The notes under the pieces: model-generated | What the model was told of the DNA's origin: nothing | Database searches by the model: none | What the model saw: the letters and a program-made list of their open reading frames with translations, nothing else | Shown here: positions 10,850-23,679 of the stretch, in pieces | How the letters are laid out: each line of letters begins with the position of its first letter | Position numbering within the stretch: position 1 is the stretch's first letter | Made by a program: the position numbers and the translations under genes | Source of the DNA: Datisca glomerata | Lineage: Eukaryota; Streptophyta; Magnoliopsida; Cucurbitales; Datiscaceae | Length of the DNA: 64,000 bases | Direction: 5' to 3' | Assembly (NCBI GenBank): GCA_003255025.1 | Contig: QANY01009128.1 | Location: 379,536 to 443,535 of the forward strand

Positions 10850-12168
10850 CTTCCTTCTTCTTCTTCAGCTTCTCCAATTATGCTCCTTTTGCTTTTACAT
10901 ATATTGTAATCTTCCTTTCATCCTATTTCTAGTAATTTTAAGTACTGTAATCTTCTCTTAGATTCTATCCTCTACCCCCGGGGCCGCGGGAAACAAATGA
11001 AACCCCTATTCATTCTGGTTGTGTTTTACTTAAGATTACTGTTTTCCAATTAAACTTAAATATGAATCTTCGAAGCCCCTTGATGTTAGTCGGTCAACAA
11101 TAATACATGTATGAGATATAATTCAGTGAGTTTAGCAAACGTACTACTAAATTTATAAAATTATAGACAACAAGGACTATAAACAAACGTATTACGAATA
11201 TAGAACTGTTATGATGTGGTCAAGTCAAGTGATGTAAGGCCAGTGAAGCCCTAAGCTTGTAAGGAATATATGCTAATTCAAATCGGTCACCTTCGGCCTT
11301 CATATCACAAAGCTAGTTTAAGAAAAAGACAATAAAGTAAATGAAGATTCCAACAAATATTCCCTCCAAATTCCATTATTCCCATTAGCACCTATGTTGA
11401 ATGAGATATTTAACGCCATTCGGCATCCTTTCCTCCCCCATTCTTATCATTCTTAATTCTCAAGCAGTCCACCAAGTTTGCTGTTTTTGTTTCCGAAAAA
11501 ATACAACAGAGTCTAATTTATTTCCATACTCTGAATTCCTTACATGGAAATCTTATCATTTATTCATATCTTCTCTTCATCTGCAGCATCAAACGAAGGA
11601 CTTTCTTTCCAAGGTAAGTTGATTGCTTTGTCATCCCTCCTGAACTATCAATCTATCATGGTTCATGCTCTGAAAGTACCCCTTTCTCTTCATTTTGCTA
11701 CTTAAGACTTTTGATCAGCTCAGAGAAATAATATGCTAAATTGGGTTTTTTTGTTCTTGGATGCAATTTCTCTTCACATATGAACTGCCCAATTTAATGT
11801 CAAATATCTCAAATCCCTAAAATGGAGATCACTTTTCTTGAAAGAGATCTTAGCATGAATTAGTGTCGATGCATCATAAACTGAGTGGTTTCTCAAGAAT
11901 AGAGTGCTTTTTCTTTAAATACATAACTTGAAGATCAATCAAATCTATTAATTCTCATTCAAATAGTTAAATCCTGTTAAAACATCTCATTGTTTATCAT
12001 GAATAACTAACCATATGCAACATATAACTATCACTTGAAGCCAAACAAATCCAATCTTATCGAGCTGCTGGGTTGTACCAATAACCAAGAATCTTCTTCT
12101 ATGCACAAATACTTGCTTCTTATATACAACCGACTGACTAAAAACCATCCCTTTTCCTTTTTCCCATT
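10850..12168. other. intergenic region between convergent genes
   Basis: This is the 3' flank of the 10418 gene and of the BTB gene, which converge on it. It is AT-rich, with no domain-bearing frame and no clear repeat. Confidence 0.45.
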
Positions 12169-13634
12169 TCAGAAGCCTTTCCAGACATTGAGAACTTCCT
12201 GGAAGATTTCAGCTATCAGCTCTCTATCTGCACTTTGCAAGAAAGCATTGAAATCATCTCGAATGTCATATATCTTGCCAAACTTCACCAGATACCTCAT
12301 ACAACTCGTCTTCAGCTTTGGCAGTTGATAGAGAGATGCATTTTGAAGCCTTTCGAGTACATTCTTTGCATCAATGTCTTCTAGAAGACTTTCATGGCAT
12401 GCCTCTTTAAGGTCATAAATGTCATATTTATCAGCCGCACGAAGAAGTGAGAGTCGGTGGATCAGAAACTCTTCGTGTTGGATGTTGCCATATATGTAGT
12501 TAAGCAAAGCCTGGCAAGCTTCGATGGACATATCAGAGATGTTAAGGGTGGAAAGTTGTTTTTCTTTGAGGTCATGTGAAAACATGCTGCGGAAAACAGG
12601 TGATCGGGATGAAAGAACAGCACGATGAGCTCCGATACTTCCATCAGAGGCGTTGATTGCGATATCAGTGTGAATACTGTCTGTCAACATTCTACTGAGT
12701 GATGCAAGAGCTGTTGCATTTGATTGTTTTTGGGTGTTTGTGTATCCCTCACTCCAAATGGAACAAGCTCCCTGCACCAGTTTTATGACAAATCAGAATA
12801 GCATATTGTGCAAATTTGACACGTTTATACTTTAAAGTTAACAATGAAACTCTTCAAACAAAGAAATCATCACTTTAGCAGATAAAATATATATTGGTTA
12901 CGTTAGGGGATGGAGTTTTCAAGTCGAGGAATTCAACGTCGATGATGAATTTTCCTGTCAATGGGACCTCAATTGACCAAACAAAATCGTCGTTATTCTT
13001 GAGCTGTTTTTCTGTTATTTCTGCAGGAGATGAGGGACAAATGAAAGCTGGTTAAAAAAACAACTAGAGATCAATCACAATCCTTAATAGTCACCAAACT
13101 TCCATGAGCTATGCTATGATTTTTTACCTGGATGAGTCAAGGTCTTGCGGTCTCCAACAGAACAGACCACTCGGATGATGAATGATGCAATTGGGGGATA
13201 ATCTCTTGTATGATTTGAGATCTCGGGATACAGTTTAATAAATAAAAGCCTATTTTTTTCCAATGATAAATGCCTTCAATTGAAACCATGAAAACGTCAG
13301 AAGGCATAATAGAGAAATTCGACATAAAGAAGAAAATACGAAAAAAGTTTCTCATTTTTTGTTATCTCAAGTTTTCTCGGCTACCAAACAGAAAAGTTAA
13401 TTAACGATGGTAACCGTAGATCAACTGCCGTTACAAACAGCCACAGTTTTGAATGAAAATCACAGAGACAAAGTAACAGCTAAAAATTTTAAAAACAAAA
13501 GAAAGAAAATCTGACCAATTCCATTTGCCAATCCTGAAAGGATCTGATTTTCGGTAGGTGCAGGAAGCCAAATTTTCGATCCTCCATTGGGCAAGGCGAG
13601 AAGTGGTTTCAACTCTATAAGCTGAATCACTCAT
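12169..13634 (-). CDS. BTB/POZ domain protein, At1g21780-like, 328 aa
   Basis: Four exons on the reverse strand: 13634-13516, 13273-13128, 13020-12902 and 12771-12169. Each intron has GT and AG ends, and the phases join exactly (119+146+119+603 nt). Residues 1-128 form a MATH-like beta domain: TSRLAQWRIEN, KSDPFRIGKWNW, FIKLYPEIS, then WSIEVPLTGKF and DVEFLDLK. The BTB/POZ domain starts near residue 150 (SIHTDIAINASDGSIGAHRA, then VLSSRSPVFRSMFS) and is followed by a BACK-like helical tail ending LNVWKGF. Length and layout match the Arabidopsis At1g21780 family, whose members act as substrate adaptors for Cullin-3 ubiquitin ligases; that role is inferred. The frame is intact. Confidence 0.93.
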
Positions 13635-15256
13635 CCTAGCGAAAGCAAGCGCTGCTGTGATTTCATGGATGCAACCGAATATACCATCCAGGAAATACTT
13701 CTCTCCCGGCTTTCCCAGGTTTACAATTTCTGTAACTCTTACTCTTCATAAACATATATATGTCAAACAACAAATTTCGGAATCAAGCTATGTTCTTCTC
13801 TCTGCTTTACTCTGTTTTTCTATGTTTCTATTCTGGTGTACTCTGTTTTTCCGGCCTTACTCTGCTTTTCTCTGTCACTGCTTGCGATTAAACTACAGCA
13901 GTGTTGCAAAATCTATAGACAAAGAAAGAATGTTCACCTGGGTATTAGTTTAACTTCATATATTTTGGAATTGCAAAGCTTTCAATGGTTTCCGGCACGC
14001 AAGGATATTGGTGAAAGGTGCTGCTTTTTACGACATTGATAGTGAAGGTTTTCTTCTGAGTACAGAGATTTTCTTTTTCTTATTTCGGGTGGGGTGGGGG
14101 GTTGAAAACTTCAAAGAGATGTATTTTGGCTTACACTGCACTTGATGGTGGGGGATTTTGGGGGGTAAGTTGATTGTAGGCGTGGGTATTATTTATTGGG
14201 CAAGTTTTTTGTTTTATATTTTGCACTCATACAGAGCAACAAGGGGGGAAGAATTTATCAGTTTTGGTTGTTTTGAAGCAAAGTATCTGTTGTATTGTGT
14301 GCAAAACGTCAAACTTTCTTGGAATTTATTTCTCATTTCGTATAATATTTCAGAAAATACAAATTAAAAAAACATTTAAATTTAAAAAAAAGAGCCCATT
14401 ATTGGTTCTACTCTCATGGGTCCCTCCCAGTTATGGGAGGAGACTGCTGTATATTTTCTAGTAGTTTTATCTTATCTTCTTTCTTCTATCTTTTGTTCTT
14501 CGAGTCATGGATGGCTGCAAATAACTGCACACACTCAACTGTTTAAACCATCCATGAGTTCAAAAGATTTTCTTCAACAATTACTTATGGTTTTTTGTTG
14601 CTGAATTGATTGCTCTGTGTGAAATTTTCCCATGAAAATATATTTGGATGTTTTCCCTTTTTATTCTTACAGACTATCCTTTCTTTTTGTTAAAGTATTA
14701 GAGAGATATTATGTGACGAAGGAGGAATGTGAGGTAAATCAAGACTAATAATTAAAGTCATTTTATATATTTTTTTACTATTAAAGAAGGCCGAAGGGTA
14801 TACAATATGACAAGTTAGCTGATAGCTTTCACCAAACCTAAAGTTTTTCTCTGACCAAAGCTTAAATAAAATTTTCTCTAATATATAGCAAGTAATTGAA
14901 TATACATACTATACACCATCAATAATCTTTTGTCGTGCAGTACTTTGAATCATATAGAAAGACAAACAACCTATTATATATTTCCATATATGTCTTCAAA
15001 AACAATAATAAATCTTTGATGAGCAATTACGAACAAAGAAGCAAAGAATTTGCTCAAACTGTAGTTAGTGAATGCATTGATTTGGAAAAGTCAGAAACAT
15101 TAATTAGAAGAAAATTAATTAATTTAATTGAAAAGGCAAACAAGGGAAGAAGAAAGGTATCTGTAAGTGGGACATCCAAACCATTGAGAATCTTGTTAAG
15201 GAATCCCCAATTCCCATTATTTCAAGTAATCTCTTCCATCTTTCTTACATAATGAC
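13635..15256. other. upstream region of the BTB gene
   Basis: This should contain the BTB gene's 5' leader and promoter, reading leftward. Several frames of 60-100 codons (13657-14604) have no recognisable domain and look like chance. Confidence 0.4.
15019..15252 (+). CDS. hypothetical short frame, 77 aa, unrecognised
   Basis: An ATG-initiated frame (MSNYEQRSKEF...) is rich in charged helix-forming residues (SECIDLEKSETLIRRKL, LIEKANKGRRK) and ends just before the LARD element at 15262. Its composition is more protein-like than its neighbours', and it could be an exon or relic of a larger gene broken by the insertion. I recognise no family, so it may well be chance. Confidence 0.2.
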   Translation: MSNYEQRSKEFAQTVVSECIDLEKSETLIRRKLINLIEKANKGRRKVSVSGTSKPLRILLRNPQFPLFQVISSIFLT

Positions 15257-15261
15257 ATCCT

Positions 15262-15556
15262 TGTAACCCATTTTTTTTATGGGAAAATCTTTTACGAACG
15301 AATAATTAAGATAATAATTTAGAGATAAAATGAGATAATAATGATACTATCATTTACGTGAAAAATTTTTAAAAAGAAGAAAAACCATAGTAAGACTATT
15401 GATATTCACTTGTGTAAAAGATCTTATATAATTGATAATGAGAGAAGAGTGAAAAGACAACGCACTTAGTAATGGTTTGCTTGGGTTGCGTCTCCTTTTC
15501 TCCTCCCCTTCCTTTCTTTTCTTACATGAGCATGTACTTATAGGCTTTAAAATAAC

Positions 15557-15589
<33 letters not shown>

Positions 15590-16243
15590 CATAAAGGAGG
15601 GGATGATCACACCCCCTATATTTTTGGCTGATGAGATTTTTGTTAGAAAACCTCTCCTATCGATGGGATTGCTTTCAGGTGTAGGCTCATTTACTTTGTT
15701 CATTCTTTTCAGTGTTTTGTCCTTAGTCTGTTAGCCACTCAATCAATCATAGCCACTTGGTGGTTTCTCGTGGCTTGGTCCAATCAGTCACAACCACTTG
15801 GTGATTTGACAACTGGTCTCGTCTGAATCACCCAGCCACCTAATCAGTCATTGTCACTTGATAATCATTCTGGATTCCTTTCGTCCATTTCAATTCTTCT
15901 TCTTATCATTCTCTTCCCGTTCTCGTACAGTTCAGGGAGTGCCTTACTCGTTTAGGGTAGTTCTCCGTCTCATGTTCCTTTTCTCATTCCAGAGGTGTGG
16001 GTCCTCCATCAGTCTTTTTTCATTCTCGAAGGTATGGGTCCCTCGTCAGTCTTTTCTCGTTGTCGAAGGTGTGGGTCCATTGTCAGTCTTTTCCTATTCT
16101 CAAAGGTGTGGGTCGTTCTTCGTTTGTTTACGGGTGTCTCGTGGCATTAGTCATCTCTCCCGTTTTCGCTTTTCTGCCAGTTTCCGCAAGCCCTTTGGTT
16201 GACCCTCCTTGTCCAGGTGGCAGTGAGTTTTTTTACCTATTCA
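15262..16243 (-). repeat. LARD 3' LTR (left copy)
   Basis: It aligns along its length with 19967-20879 (for example aatggtttgcttgggtt, agccactcaatcaatcatag, gtttatgggtg). It carries a (GAT)11 microsatellite at 15557-15589 where the other LTR has a short AAT run, which accounts for part of the length difference. Confidence 0.88.
15557..15589. repeat. (GAT)11 microsatellite
   Basis: Eleven perfect GAT units inside the left LARD LTR. The right LTR has a run of AAT at the same place (about 20251-20265). Confidence 0.97.
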
Positions 16244-17079
16244 TTGGCCCCCATTACACTCAACGAAATTTTATTTGTTGAGGTGTAATGATTTATCTTT
16301 TCTTATTAAGACGTTACATCTGCTCGCTTCTGTTCTCACGTGCTTCTTATACGACGTTGTTTTTCCACATCATTTTTTGATTGTCCATTGTCAGTGGTGA
16401 TTTCTCCTTTTCTTTCTTCCATTACGTTCTTCTATTCCTATTCACAAATGCTTTACGTTTGTCAAATAACCTAATTTGCCAGCTCATTGTCGACGATGAT
16501 TACTTTTCATTCATTTGCTGTAATGTCTTTATGTTCTTTTTACTATGGACTTGTTGATAGAGTTTTTGCCATTTTCATAATTATGGGCTCATTGGCAAGG
16601 TTTTCTCATTTTCTTCAATATAGGCTTATTGATAGAGTTTCTCCCATTTCTTTTGTTACGGGCTCATCGACAAAGTTTCTCTCATTTTTCTTTTTTCTTT
16701 ATATTTCTACTTCGATCAATGAGAATTACTTTGTTTGCACAATTTTTCTTCTATTGAACTCTCTTTTTGTTGTATTTCATTCTTTCTTCAAAGGCTCTAG
16801 CAAAATTTTAGAGATCTCAATCTGTTCCCGTGCCAACTTCAAGTTGTCAATGAAATCCGTGCTTAGACACTTCAGACATTTTTGCCTCCAGTTCTCTTGA
16901 GAATAGCCGTTTCCATACTAGAATCTGTTGTCAAACACTTCTAATTTAGAATCCATTCTGGTGACTTCGATCTTTGTTAGAGAACAAATATCTTTTGAGT
17001 TGTGAAATCTGTTTTGAGAATATGACTTTAACTTCCTTTAGAGAGAATGCGTTATAATCTTCCTATTTCCGAGGACTTA

Positions 17080-18335
17080 GGTTGAAATAAAGAACCATGA
17101 CTCCGTTCTCACTCTGAAAGAACAACTCACATTTGCATGTTCTAAAGGACTTAGGTTCAAATAAAAGGACCCATGACCCCATTTTGATTTCCTTCTAAGA
17201 ACGATATCCATAGACACTCTCAAAGACTTAGGCTCATTCAGTAAAACTATGACCCCGTTTTAATTTACTTCTGAGAACAGCATTTGTAGACACTCCTAAG
17301 GACTTAGGCTCCTTCCGTGGAACCATGACCCCGTTTTGATTTTCTTTTAGGAACGACATCTGTAGACACTCCTAAAGACTTAGGCTCTTATGGAACCATG
17401 TCCCCCCTTTTTAATTTTCTTCTGGGAACGGCGCCCGTAGACACTCCAAATGACTTAGGCTCCTTCCATGGAACCATGGCACCGATTTGATTTCCTTTTG
17501 AGAATGGCATACGTAGACACTCCCAAAAGCTTAGGCTCCTTCCGTGGCCTATTTTTATTTCCTTCCATGGAACCATGGTCCCGTTTTGATTTCCTTCTGA
17601 GAACGACGTCCGTAGACACTCCCACAGACTAAGGTTCCTGCCATGGAACCATGGCCCCGTTTTGATTTCTTTTTTAGAACGACATCCGTAGACACTCCTA
17701 AGGACTTAGGCTCCTGTGGAACCATGACCCCATTTTGATTTTCTTCTGGGAACGGCGCCCGTAAATACTGTAAAGTATTTAGGCGCCTTCTGTGGAACCA
17801 TGACCCCATTTTGATTTTCTTTTGAGAACGACATTCGTAGACATTCCTAAAGACTTAGGCTCCTTCCGTGAAACCATGGCCCCGTTTTGATTTTCTTCTG
17901 AGAACGATGTCTGTAGACACTCCAAAGACTTAGGCTCATCTGGAACCATGGCCCTGTTTTGATTTTCTTCCGGGAACGACATCCGTAGACACTCCCAAAG
18001 ACTTAGGCTCATGTTGAACCATGGCCCTGTTTTGATTTTCTTTCAGGAACGGTACCCGTAGACACTCCCAAGGACTTAGGCTCCTTCCGTGGAACTATGG
18101 CCCCGTTTTGATTTTCTTTTAAGAACGACATCCGTAAACACTCCCAAGGACTTAGGCTCCTTCCGTGGAACCATGGCTCCATTTTGATTTCATTCTGAGA
18201 ATGATGTCCGTAGAGACTCCCAAGGACTTATGCTCATTCTGTGGAACCATGGCCCTATTTTGATTTTCTTCTAAGAATGATGTTCATAAACACTCTCAAG
18301 GAATTAGGCTCCTGTGGATCCATGACCCCGTTTTT
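17080..18335. repeat. 75-bp tandem repeat array, about 17 copies
   Basis: The marker cttaggctc (or a close variant) recurs at about 17084, 17149, 17226, 17306, 17384, 17455, 17531, 17629, 17706, 17780, 17856, 17929, 18003, 18077, 18153, 18228 and 18305. Each unit also has gtagacactcc, ggaaccatg and ccgttttgatt. The period near 75 bp is a multiple of three, so reverse-strand frames stay open across units (17388-18012). Units are contiguous, with no spacers. Confidence 0.9.
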
Positions 18336-18489
18336 ATTCCTTATGTGCTCATTGATAGAGTTTTCCCCATTTCCTTTGTTACGGACTCAGAGTTTTCTCT
18401 CGTTTGCTTTTATTTTTCCTTTTATCACACAAATATCTGTGACAAGAATGTTGAACAACATCATATATAATATTTTAATGGGATAAGTA

Positions 18490-19480
18490 GGGAACGAGCA
18501 TACCGTAACTTTGTTCTAGAAGCTCGAATCTCATTTTGTAAATAGTTTCAAGAAACTGATTTTCGTAGCTTGTAGCGACATATGATTTGTCACATAAGTA
18601 TTAATGTCATGGTGAAGCTTAATAGATGAAGCTGGCAGTTCTGCACATTATCGTGTTTCAAGTTTTAATTGAGAGCTCTAAATTGAATTCTGTAAATTCT
18701 TCAAGAAGTTGATTTTCATATGTTTTCGATGATATATAATTCTCCATGTATTTGACTTCCGATTGACGCAGTATAATTTCCAAAATTGCATTTCTACATA
18801 ATATGTCATCCTAAACAACCTTCATGAAAATTATTATAACTTTTGTTTGAGAGCTCCGAATCAAGTTCTGCAAAATTCTTCAGGAAGTATACATTCGTAT
18901 CTTTTCAACAATGTATAGTTTTTCATATAATACTCTCTAAAATGAAGCAGTTTAAAGATTCAATTTGAAAGACATGAATCGCCTTACTTTTCTGAGCAAT
19001 ACGTACAATAATTACCGTAACTTCTGATTGAAACTCTAAATTGAATTCCATAAAATTCTTCAATATGTAGACTTTTGTATCTTTTTGATGATATAAGATT
19101 ATCCATGTTTTTGGCTTCCAATAAATACAGTTTAATTCTGAATTTAATCGTTACTCATAATCTACTTTCCTAAGTAGACTGTATGAAAATTATCATAACT
19201 TTTTCTTCATATCTCCAAATCAAGTTCTGCAAAATTTTTCAGAAAGTAGACATCCATATCTTTCTAACGGTATATAACTTGTCATATAATACTTTCTAAA
19301 TTGGTTCATTTGATCATTTAAATATAAAAAGATGTTAATATATTTACTTTCCTGAACAATACCAACAAAAGGTATCATAACTGTTGACCGAGAGCTCCGA
19401 ATTGATTTTCGTAAAATTCTACAAAAAGTAGACTTCCGTATCTTTCTGATGAGATAAATTTTGTCATGTAATTTCCTTCT
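18490..19480. repeat. degenerate ~180-bp tandem repeats
   Basis: About five or six units share the order gagagctc, aattct(g)caaaattcttca, agtaga(c)ttcgtatctttt and gatatataat. Examples start near 18670, 18850, 19030, 19205 and 19390. The copies are diverged. Confidence 0.7.
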
Positions 19481-19966
19481 AAATTTTCCCATTCTCAAGA
19501 CTTTCCCTGTTCTCAAGAATTTTCCTGTTGTCAAGATAATTTTGTTCCCGTCCTCAAAGATTTTCCCGTTGTCAAGATATTTCTTTCCTGTTGTCGAGAC
19601 AAATATTTTCCCGTTGTCAAGACTTTTTTATCACTAATAAAATAAATTCTCTCTTCCTTTTTTTAAAACTGATGATGATGTTAAAGAAATAAGCCAATCG
19701 AATATGCAAGGAACGAGTTTACCATTTTTCATTCCATTTCCAGTTTTGTACTTGTTGTCATTCCCATCTCTGCTGCCAACCCGTTTAGGATCGTCTACAT
19801 CATTTCTTTTGGTAGGGTTGGTTGATCTACATGCTCATCTTTGTTTTTGGTTCTATTGTCCTCATTTAGAGATGTGTTGGATCTGGTTCTAGGCATGTTT
19901 ATGGTCTTGTAGGGTGAGTCTCTTGAGCTTTTCTCTTAACTCTCATTAAGAGCACCAAAATTTAAA

Positions 19967-20879
19967 TGTTTTTTTCAGTATGGGGAACCCCTTGATGAAC
20001 GAATAATGAAGATAATAATTTAGAGATAGAATGAGAGAATAAAAACACTATCATTTACATGGAAAACTCTTAAAGGAAAGAAAAATCACAAGAATACTAT
20101 TGACTTTCACTTATGTAAACGATCATACATAGTTGATGATGAGATAAGAGGGAAAATGCAATGCACTTAGTAATGGTTTGCTTGGGTTTCCTCTCCTTTT
20201 CTCTCCCCCCCTCCTTTCTTTTTTACATGAGCATGTACTTATAGACTTTACAATAATAATAATAAAGGAGGGGATGATCACACCTCTATATATTTTTGAC
20301 TGATAGGATTTTTGTCGGGAGCCTCTCCTATTGATGAGATTGCTTTCAGGCGTGGCCTTATTTACTTTGTTCATTCCTTTCAGCTGTTTTGTCTTCAGTC
20401 CGTTAGCCACTCAATCAATCATAGCCACTTGGTGGTTCCTCATGGTTTGTGCCAATCAGTCACAACCACTTAGTGGTCTACCACTTCTCTTGTCCGAATC
20501 ACTCAGCCACCTAATCAGGCATTGCCACTTGGTAATCATTCTGGATTCATTTCGTCTGTTCCCATTCTTATTCTGGTCATTCTCTTCCCGTTCTTGCACA
20601 GTTCAGTGAGTGTCTTATCCGTTCAGGGTAGTTCTCTGTCTTAGGTTCCTTTTCCCATTCCAGAGGCGTGGGGTCCTCCGTCAGTCTTTTTCCGTTCTCG
20701 AAGGTGTGTGTCCCTCATCATTCTTTTCCCGTTCTTGAAGGTGTAGGTCATTTTTTGTTTGTTTATGGGTGAGTTGTGACATCAGTCCTCTCTCCCGTTT
20801 CTATTTTTCTGTTTCTTTCCGCGAACCCTTTAGTTGACCTTTCTTATCTACATGATAGTGAGTATTTTTTATCTGTTCA
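19967..20879 (-). repeat. LARD 5' LTR (right copy)
   Basis: Direct repeat of 15262-16243. On the reverse strand its end (AAACA) is followed within a few bases by TTTTGGTGCTC, a possible primer binding site. Confidence 0.85.
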
Positions 20880-20884
20880 ATCCT

Positions 20885-22094
20885 ATATTATCATCTAAAT
20901 AATACGGGTCATGACTCAGCATTTGACTATATATATATAATCAAATACTAAGCATAAAATAATGATATCCTATGTATGATAAGTACATAATTAGAGATAG
21001 AGAAGATATCATAAGGCACTAACTGTCCATGATCTATGAAACGCCTCTAACGTCACATTGGAGGACTGGCTTTTTCTATCTTTGGAGAGGCACACAGGGG
21101 ATCAAAACAGTTTGATCGGATTTAGACGGCCGAAGTCTAGAAATTTCTAAAAGAAAAAGAACAAATCTTTTTCCCATCTAATCTGTGATGCATAGATCTT
21201 CTTGGTGTTGGTTAAATGTATATTATTAATAAATAGGAAGTGAAAGCGACGTGAATATCACGTTATAATAGTACAAGAAAAAGAGGGTCAAATTCCACCT
21301 ATCAACTAATAGTCAAGAGTAAAAAAATGGTGGTTGGACTGTAGTCAGATGGTAAGAGAGAGGGGGGCAACGCATACACTTAACATCTGTCTTCTTAATA
21401 TTCTTCTTTAGTACATTAGTTCTTCAAATCATGAAGTGGACTGTATGTCAGCAAACACAACAAATGGCAGCTATTCCATTGAAGTAGAGAATTCACCTAA
21501 TGAGTGCATTAATTAAGACCAAATCCCAATGAAACTCTCATCTCTATTTCTTAAATTTGTCAAAATTAACTGTCTTGATATACCTCAACACCATTCCGAG
21601 AAGTACATGTGTTAACGAATAGACAACATCCAAGAAAAAACAGCACCTTATTGTTTCCCCAATTTCTTCAGTTTTAAATTGAAAAAAGGTCAATGTTTGT
21701 ACTAGGATGTTTGATATGTGTCTTTGTCCCATTTAAGACCACTAGTAACACCTGGCTGGTTTCTACAATGTATAGCATTTCTTCATAGCCAATATGTATT
21801 CAACTGCTTGAATCTATCTCTGTTAATTGATATTGATAGTGTGGCATTCGTTAAGAATAGAATTAATCATTCAATTATATTATTAAAATTGATGTGATTA
21901 TCTATTTTTGCAGGATTATAGAGATAAAGTTGGATTTTGGTCACCCATATATAAAAAAATGCATCTTTTTTATACTTTGGCAGTTGAGATGAATTCGGGC
22001 CATACAGACCTGAACAAGCGGCCTGATTTAACTCTCAAACTGTAACTTGCGAAGAAAATGGTAGATATCTTCATTAATTTTTTCAAAGGCTATC
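20885..22094. other. intergenic stretch between two LTR elements
   Basis: AT-rich, with no domain-bearing frame. Together with 29061 onward it is the 3' flank of the BMT5-like gene at 29353-30084, into which the gypsy element inserted. Confidence 0.4.
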
Positions 22095-22099
22095 GTACC

Positions 22100-22512
22100 T
22101 GGACATGAATAAAACCATCAGAGACACGTGTGTAAGAAGGAACTAATTAGAGGTAGCCACGAAAGCCATCGACGTGGTAGAACGGGAAATGATGAGCGGG
22201 AAAAAGAATATTTAATCAAGTATCAATCTAATGATTATAGATGAATTCAAATCTAAGAGAATATTCCAGCAATTTATTAATTATGTTTGTAAATCCTTCC
22301 AAATCTGATTGTAATCTTTTAATCACCCTGGAATACGGTGAATATACCATTCTTAAGAGAATATTTCTCGTTTTAAGAGATGTAACAATATCTCATTTTA
22401 ATCACCTTGATTGTAAGTTCAAGGGGGCATTACTAATCAACCAGACAGTATCCTTTGAGTACTTTCTCTCTTTTTCTTTACTTTTTTGAGTATGTAAAAA
22501 AGTCATTTATAT
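22100..22512 (+). repeat. gypsy 5' LTR
   Basis: It begins TGGACATGAATAAAACC and shares long matches with 28622-29055 (for example tccaaatctgattgtaatct and gagtactttctctct). Right after it, ttttggtagtttcatt may be the primer site. Confidence 0.88.
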
Positions 22513-22574
22513 TTTGGTAGTTTCATTAAGAGCGAGTAGAAACCTCAAAGAAAAACCTCTCAGAAAACCAAACA

Positions 22575-23640
22575 ATGCATCGAACAAGATCAAACACTTC
22601 CCTCAACGAAGAAAATGGGAACGAGGATGATTAAGCCAATTAGCCAGCTCCCCCAACTGAAATGCTTTAGGCTATTATGAACATAATGCAAGAGATGGAG
22701 CAACGAAATGCTAAAATGCTACACAACGCGTGGCAAGAAATGCAAGAACAAATCACCACACTGCAATGGGACTTCGCACAAACACGTGCGAAATCCAGTC
22801 AACATACCAACGGTGAGGAATGGGAAAATCGTCCAGAAGGAGGCGGGCATGAAACTAGACGTGTGGGTAACGAAAACAACAGGAACGTATGAATTGAAGA
22901 TGTGGAAATTTAGTTCCAAATCCATGAAAAAGAGGTAGCGGGAGAAATCCATCCAACAAAAGTCGTAACAAAAACGGTAATGGAAGAGATGTTGGAAAGA
23001 AACATGATGGAGCTGAAGAATCTGGGGAATGTGGGAAAAGAAGACCTTGAGTCATTCATCAGAACCCCACTCAAGAACCCCATTGAGCCCTACAAAAAAA
23101 GTTCGTTGCACCTAAGTTCAAGTGTTATGAAGGGAAGTCTGACTCGGTGGACCATCTCAGATGATTTAAGCAAGTTATGGTGTTGTACCAACATGAGGAC
23201 GCATTGATGTGCCACATATTTCCCACGAGCCTGGACGAAAATGCACTTAAATGGTATCATTCCCTTCCCGCTCATTCGATTACTAAATTTATTGTCATGT
23301 CTACTATTTTTTTAGAGCAGTACTTTACATATCGAGCGATGATGGAAGATTCATAGTATCTCCTTACAATCTCAACCAAAAAAGGAGAAACTCTACGTGA
23401 ATACACCTACATGTTTAAAGAAGAGATAACCAAGGTGGGGAGAACAGTGATGACAAGGATGCTAGGCTAGCTTTTAGACAGGGGTTGGACCTGGAATCCC
23501 CCCTATTTGAGGATTCGCCAAAGGTCAAACCTTTGACTATGATGAAAACCTTTCAGCGGTTGCAAACTTACATTACGTTGGAGCAGACAGTTGCTGATAA
23601 ACAATATAATATTTCATGAATTAAATACTGACCCTACTAT
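22575..23640 (+). pseudogene. Ty3/gypsy gag, broken
   Basis: A gag-like start (MHRTRSNTSLNEENGNEDD at about 22575) is followed by a helical stretch (NIMQEMEQRNAKMLHNAW, EMQEQITTLQWDFAQTR). After a frameshift near 23096 comes the retrotransposon gag core: DALMCHIFPTSLDENALKWY, then HSITKF and FLEQYF. Several in-frame stops separate the blocks. The core matches plant gypsy gag, the structural protein of the virus-like particle. Confidence 0.75.
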
Positions 23641-23679
23641 CAGGCCAGTAAAGCAACGATAAATGAGTTTCGTGCCAGA

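Larger units (their letters stand above)
16244..19966. other. LARD interior without protein domains
   Basis: Three repeat zones fill most of the interior. 16550-16690, returning at 18345, has short motifs around ctcattgatagagttt. 17080-18335 has a 75-bp tandem array. About 18490-19480 has roughly 180-bp degenerate units. 19480-19640 has short repeats of ttttcccgttgtcaagat. No zinc knuckle, protease, RT or integrase motif is visible in any frame. Confidence 0.75.
15262..20879 (-). mobile_element. complete LTR retrotransposon without coding capacity (LARD type)
   Basis: Two direct LTRs (15262-16243 and 19967-20879) flank a 3.7-kb interior. The element is bounded by a perfect 5-bp target duplication, ATCCT, at 15257-15261 and 20880-20884. 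LTR ends on the reverse strand are TG (TGAATAG / TGAACAG) and CA. A purine-rich run (aatgggggcc on the reverse strand, about 16244-16258) lies next to the left LTR, which fits a polypurine tract and a reverse-strand orientation. The interior has no gag or pol; it consists largely of tandem repeats. Such elements must use proteins from a related autonomous element. Confidence 0.88.

Noticed and set aside
16487..16900. Hydrophobic 137-codon frame
   Set aside because: It is a pyrimidine-rich stretch of the LARD interior; apparent membrane segments arise from T-rich codons.
17388..18012. Reverse-strand frames that look like a repeat protein
   Set aside because: They are explained by the 75-bp tandem array with a period divisible by three; there is no start context, no domain and no single continuous frame.
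17080..18335. Regular direct repeats that could suggest a CRISPR array
   Set aside because: Units are contiguous and diverged, with no unique spacers, and the context is a plant retrotransposon.
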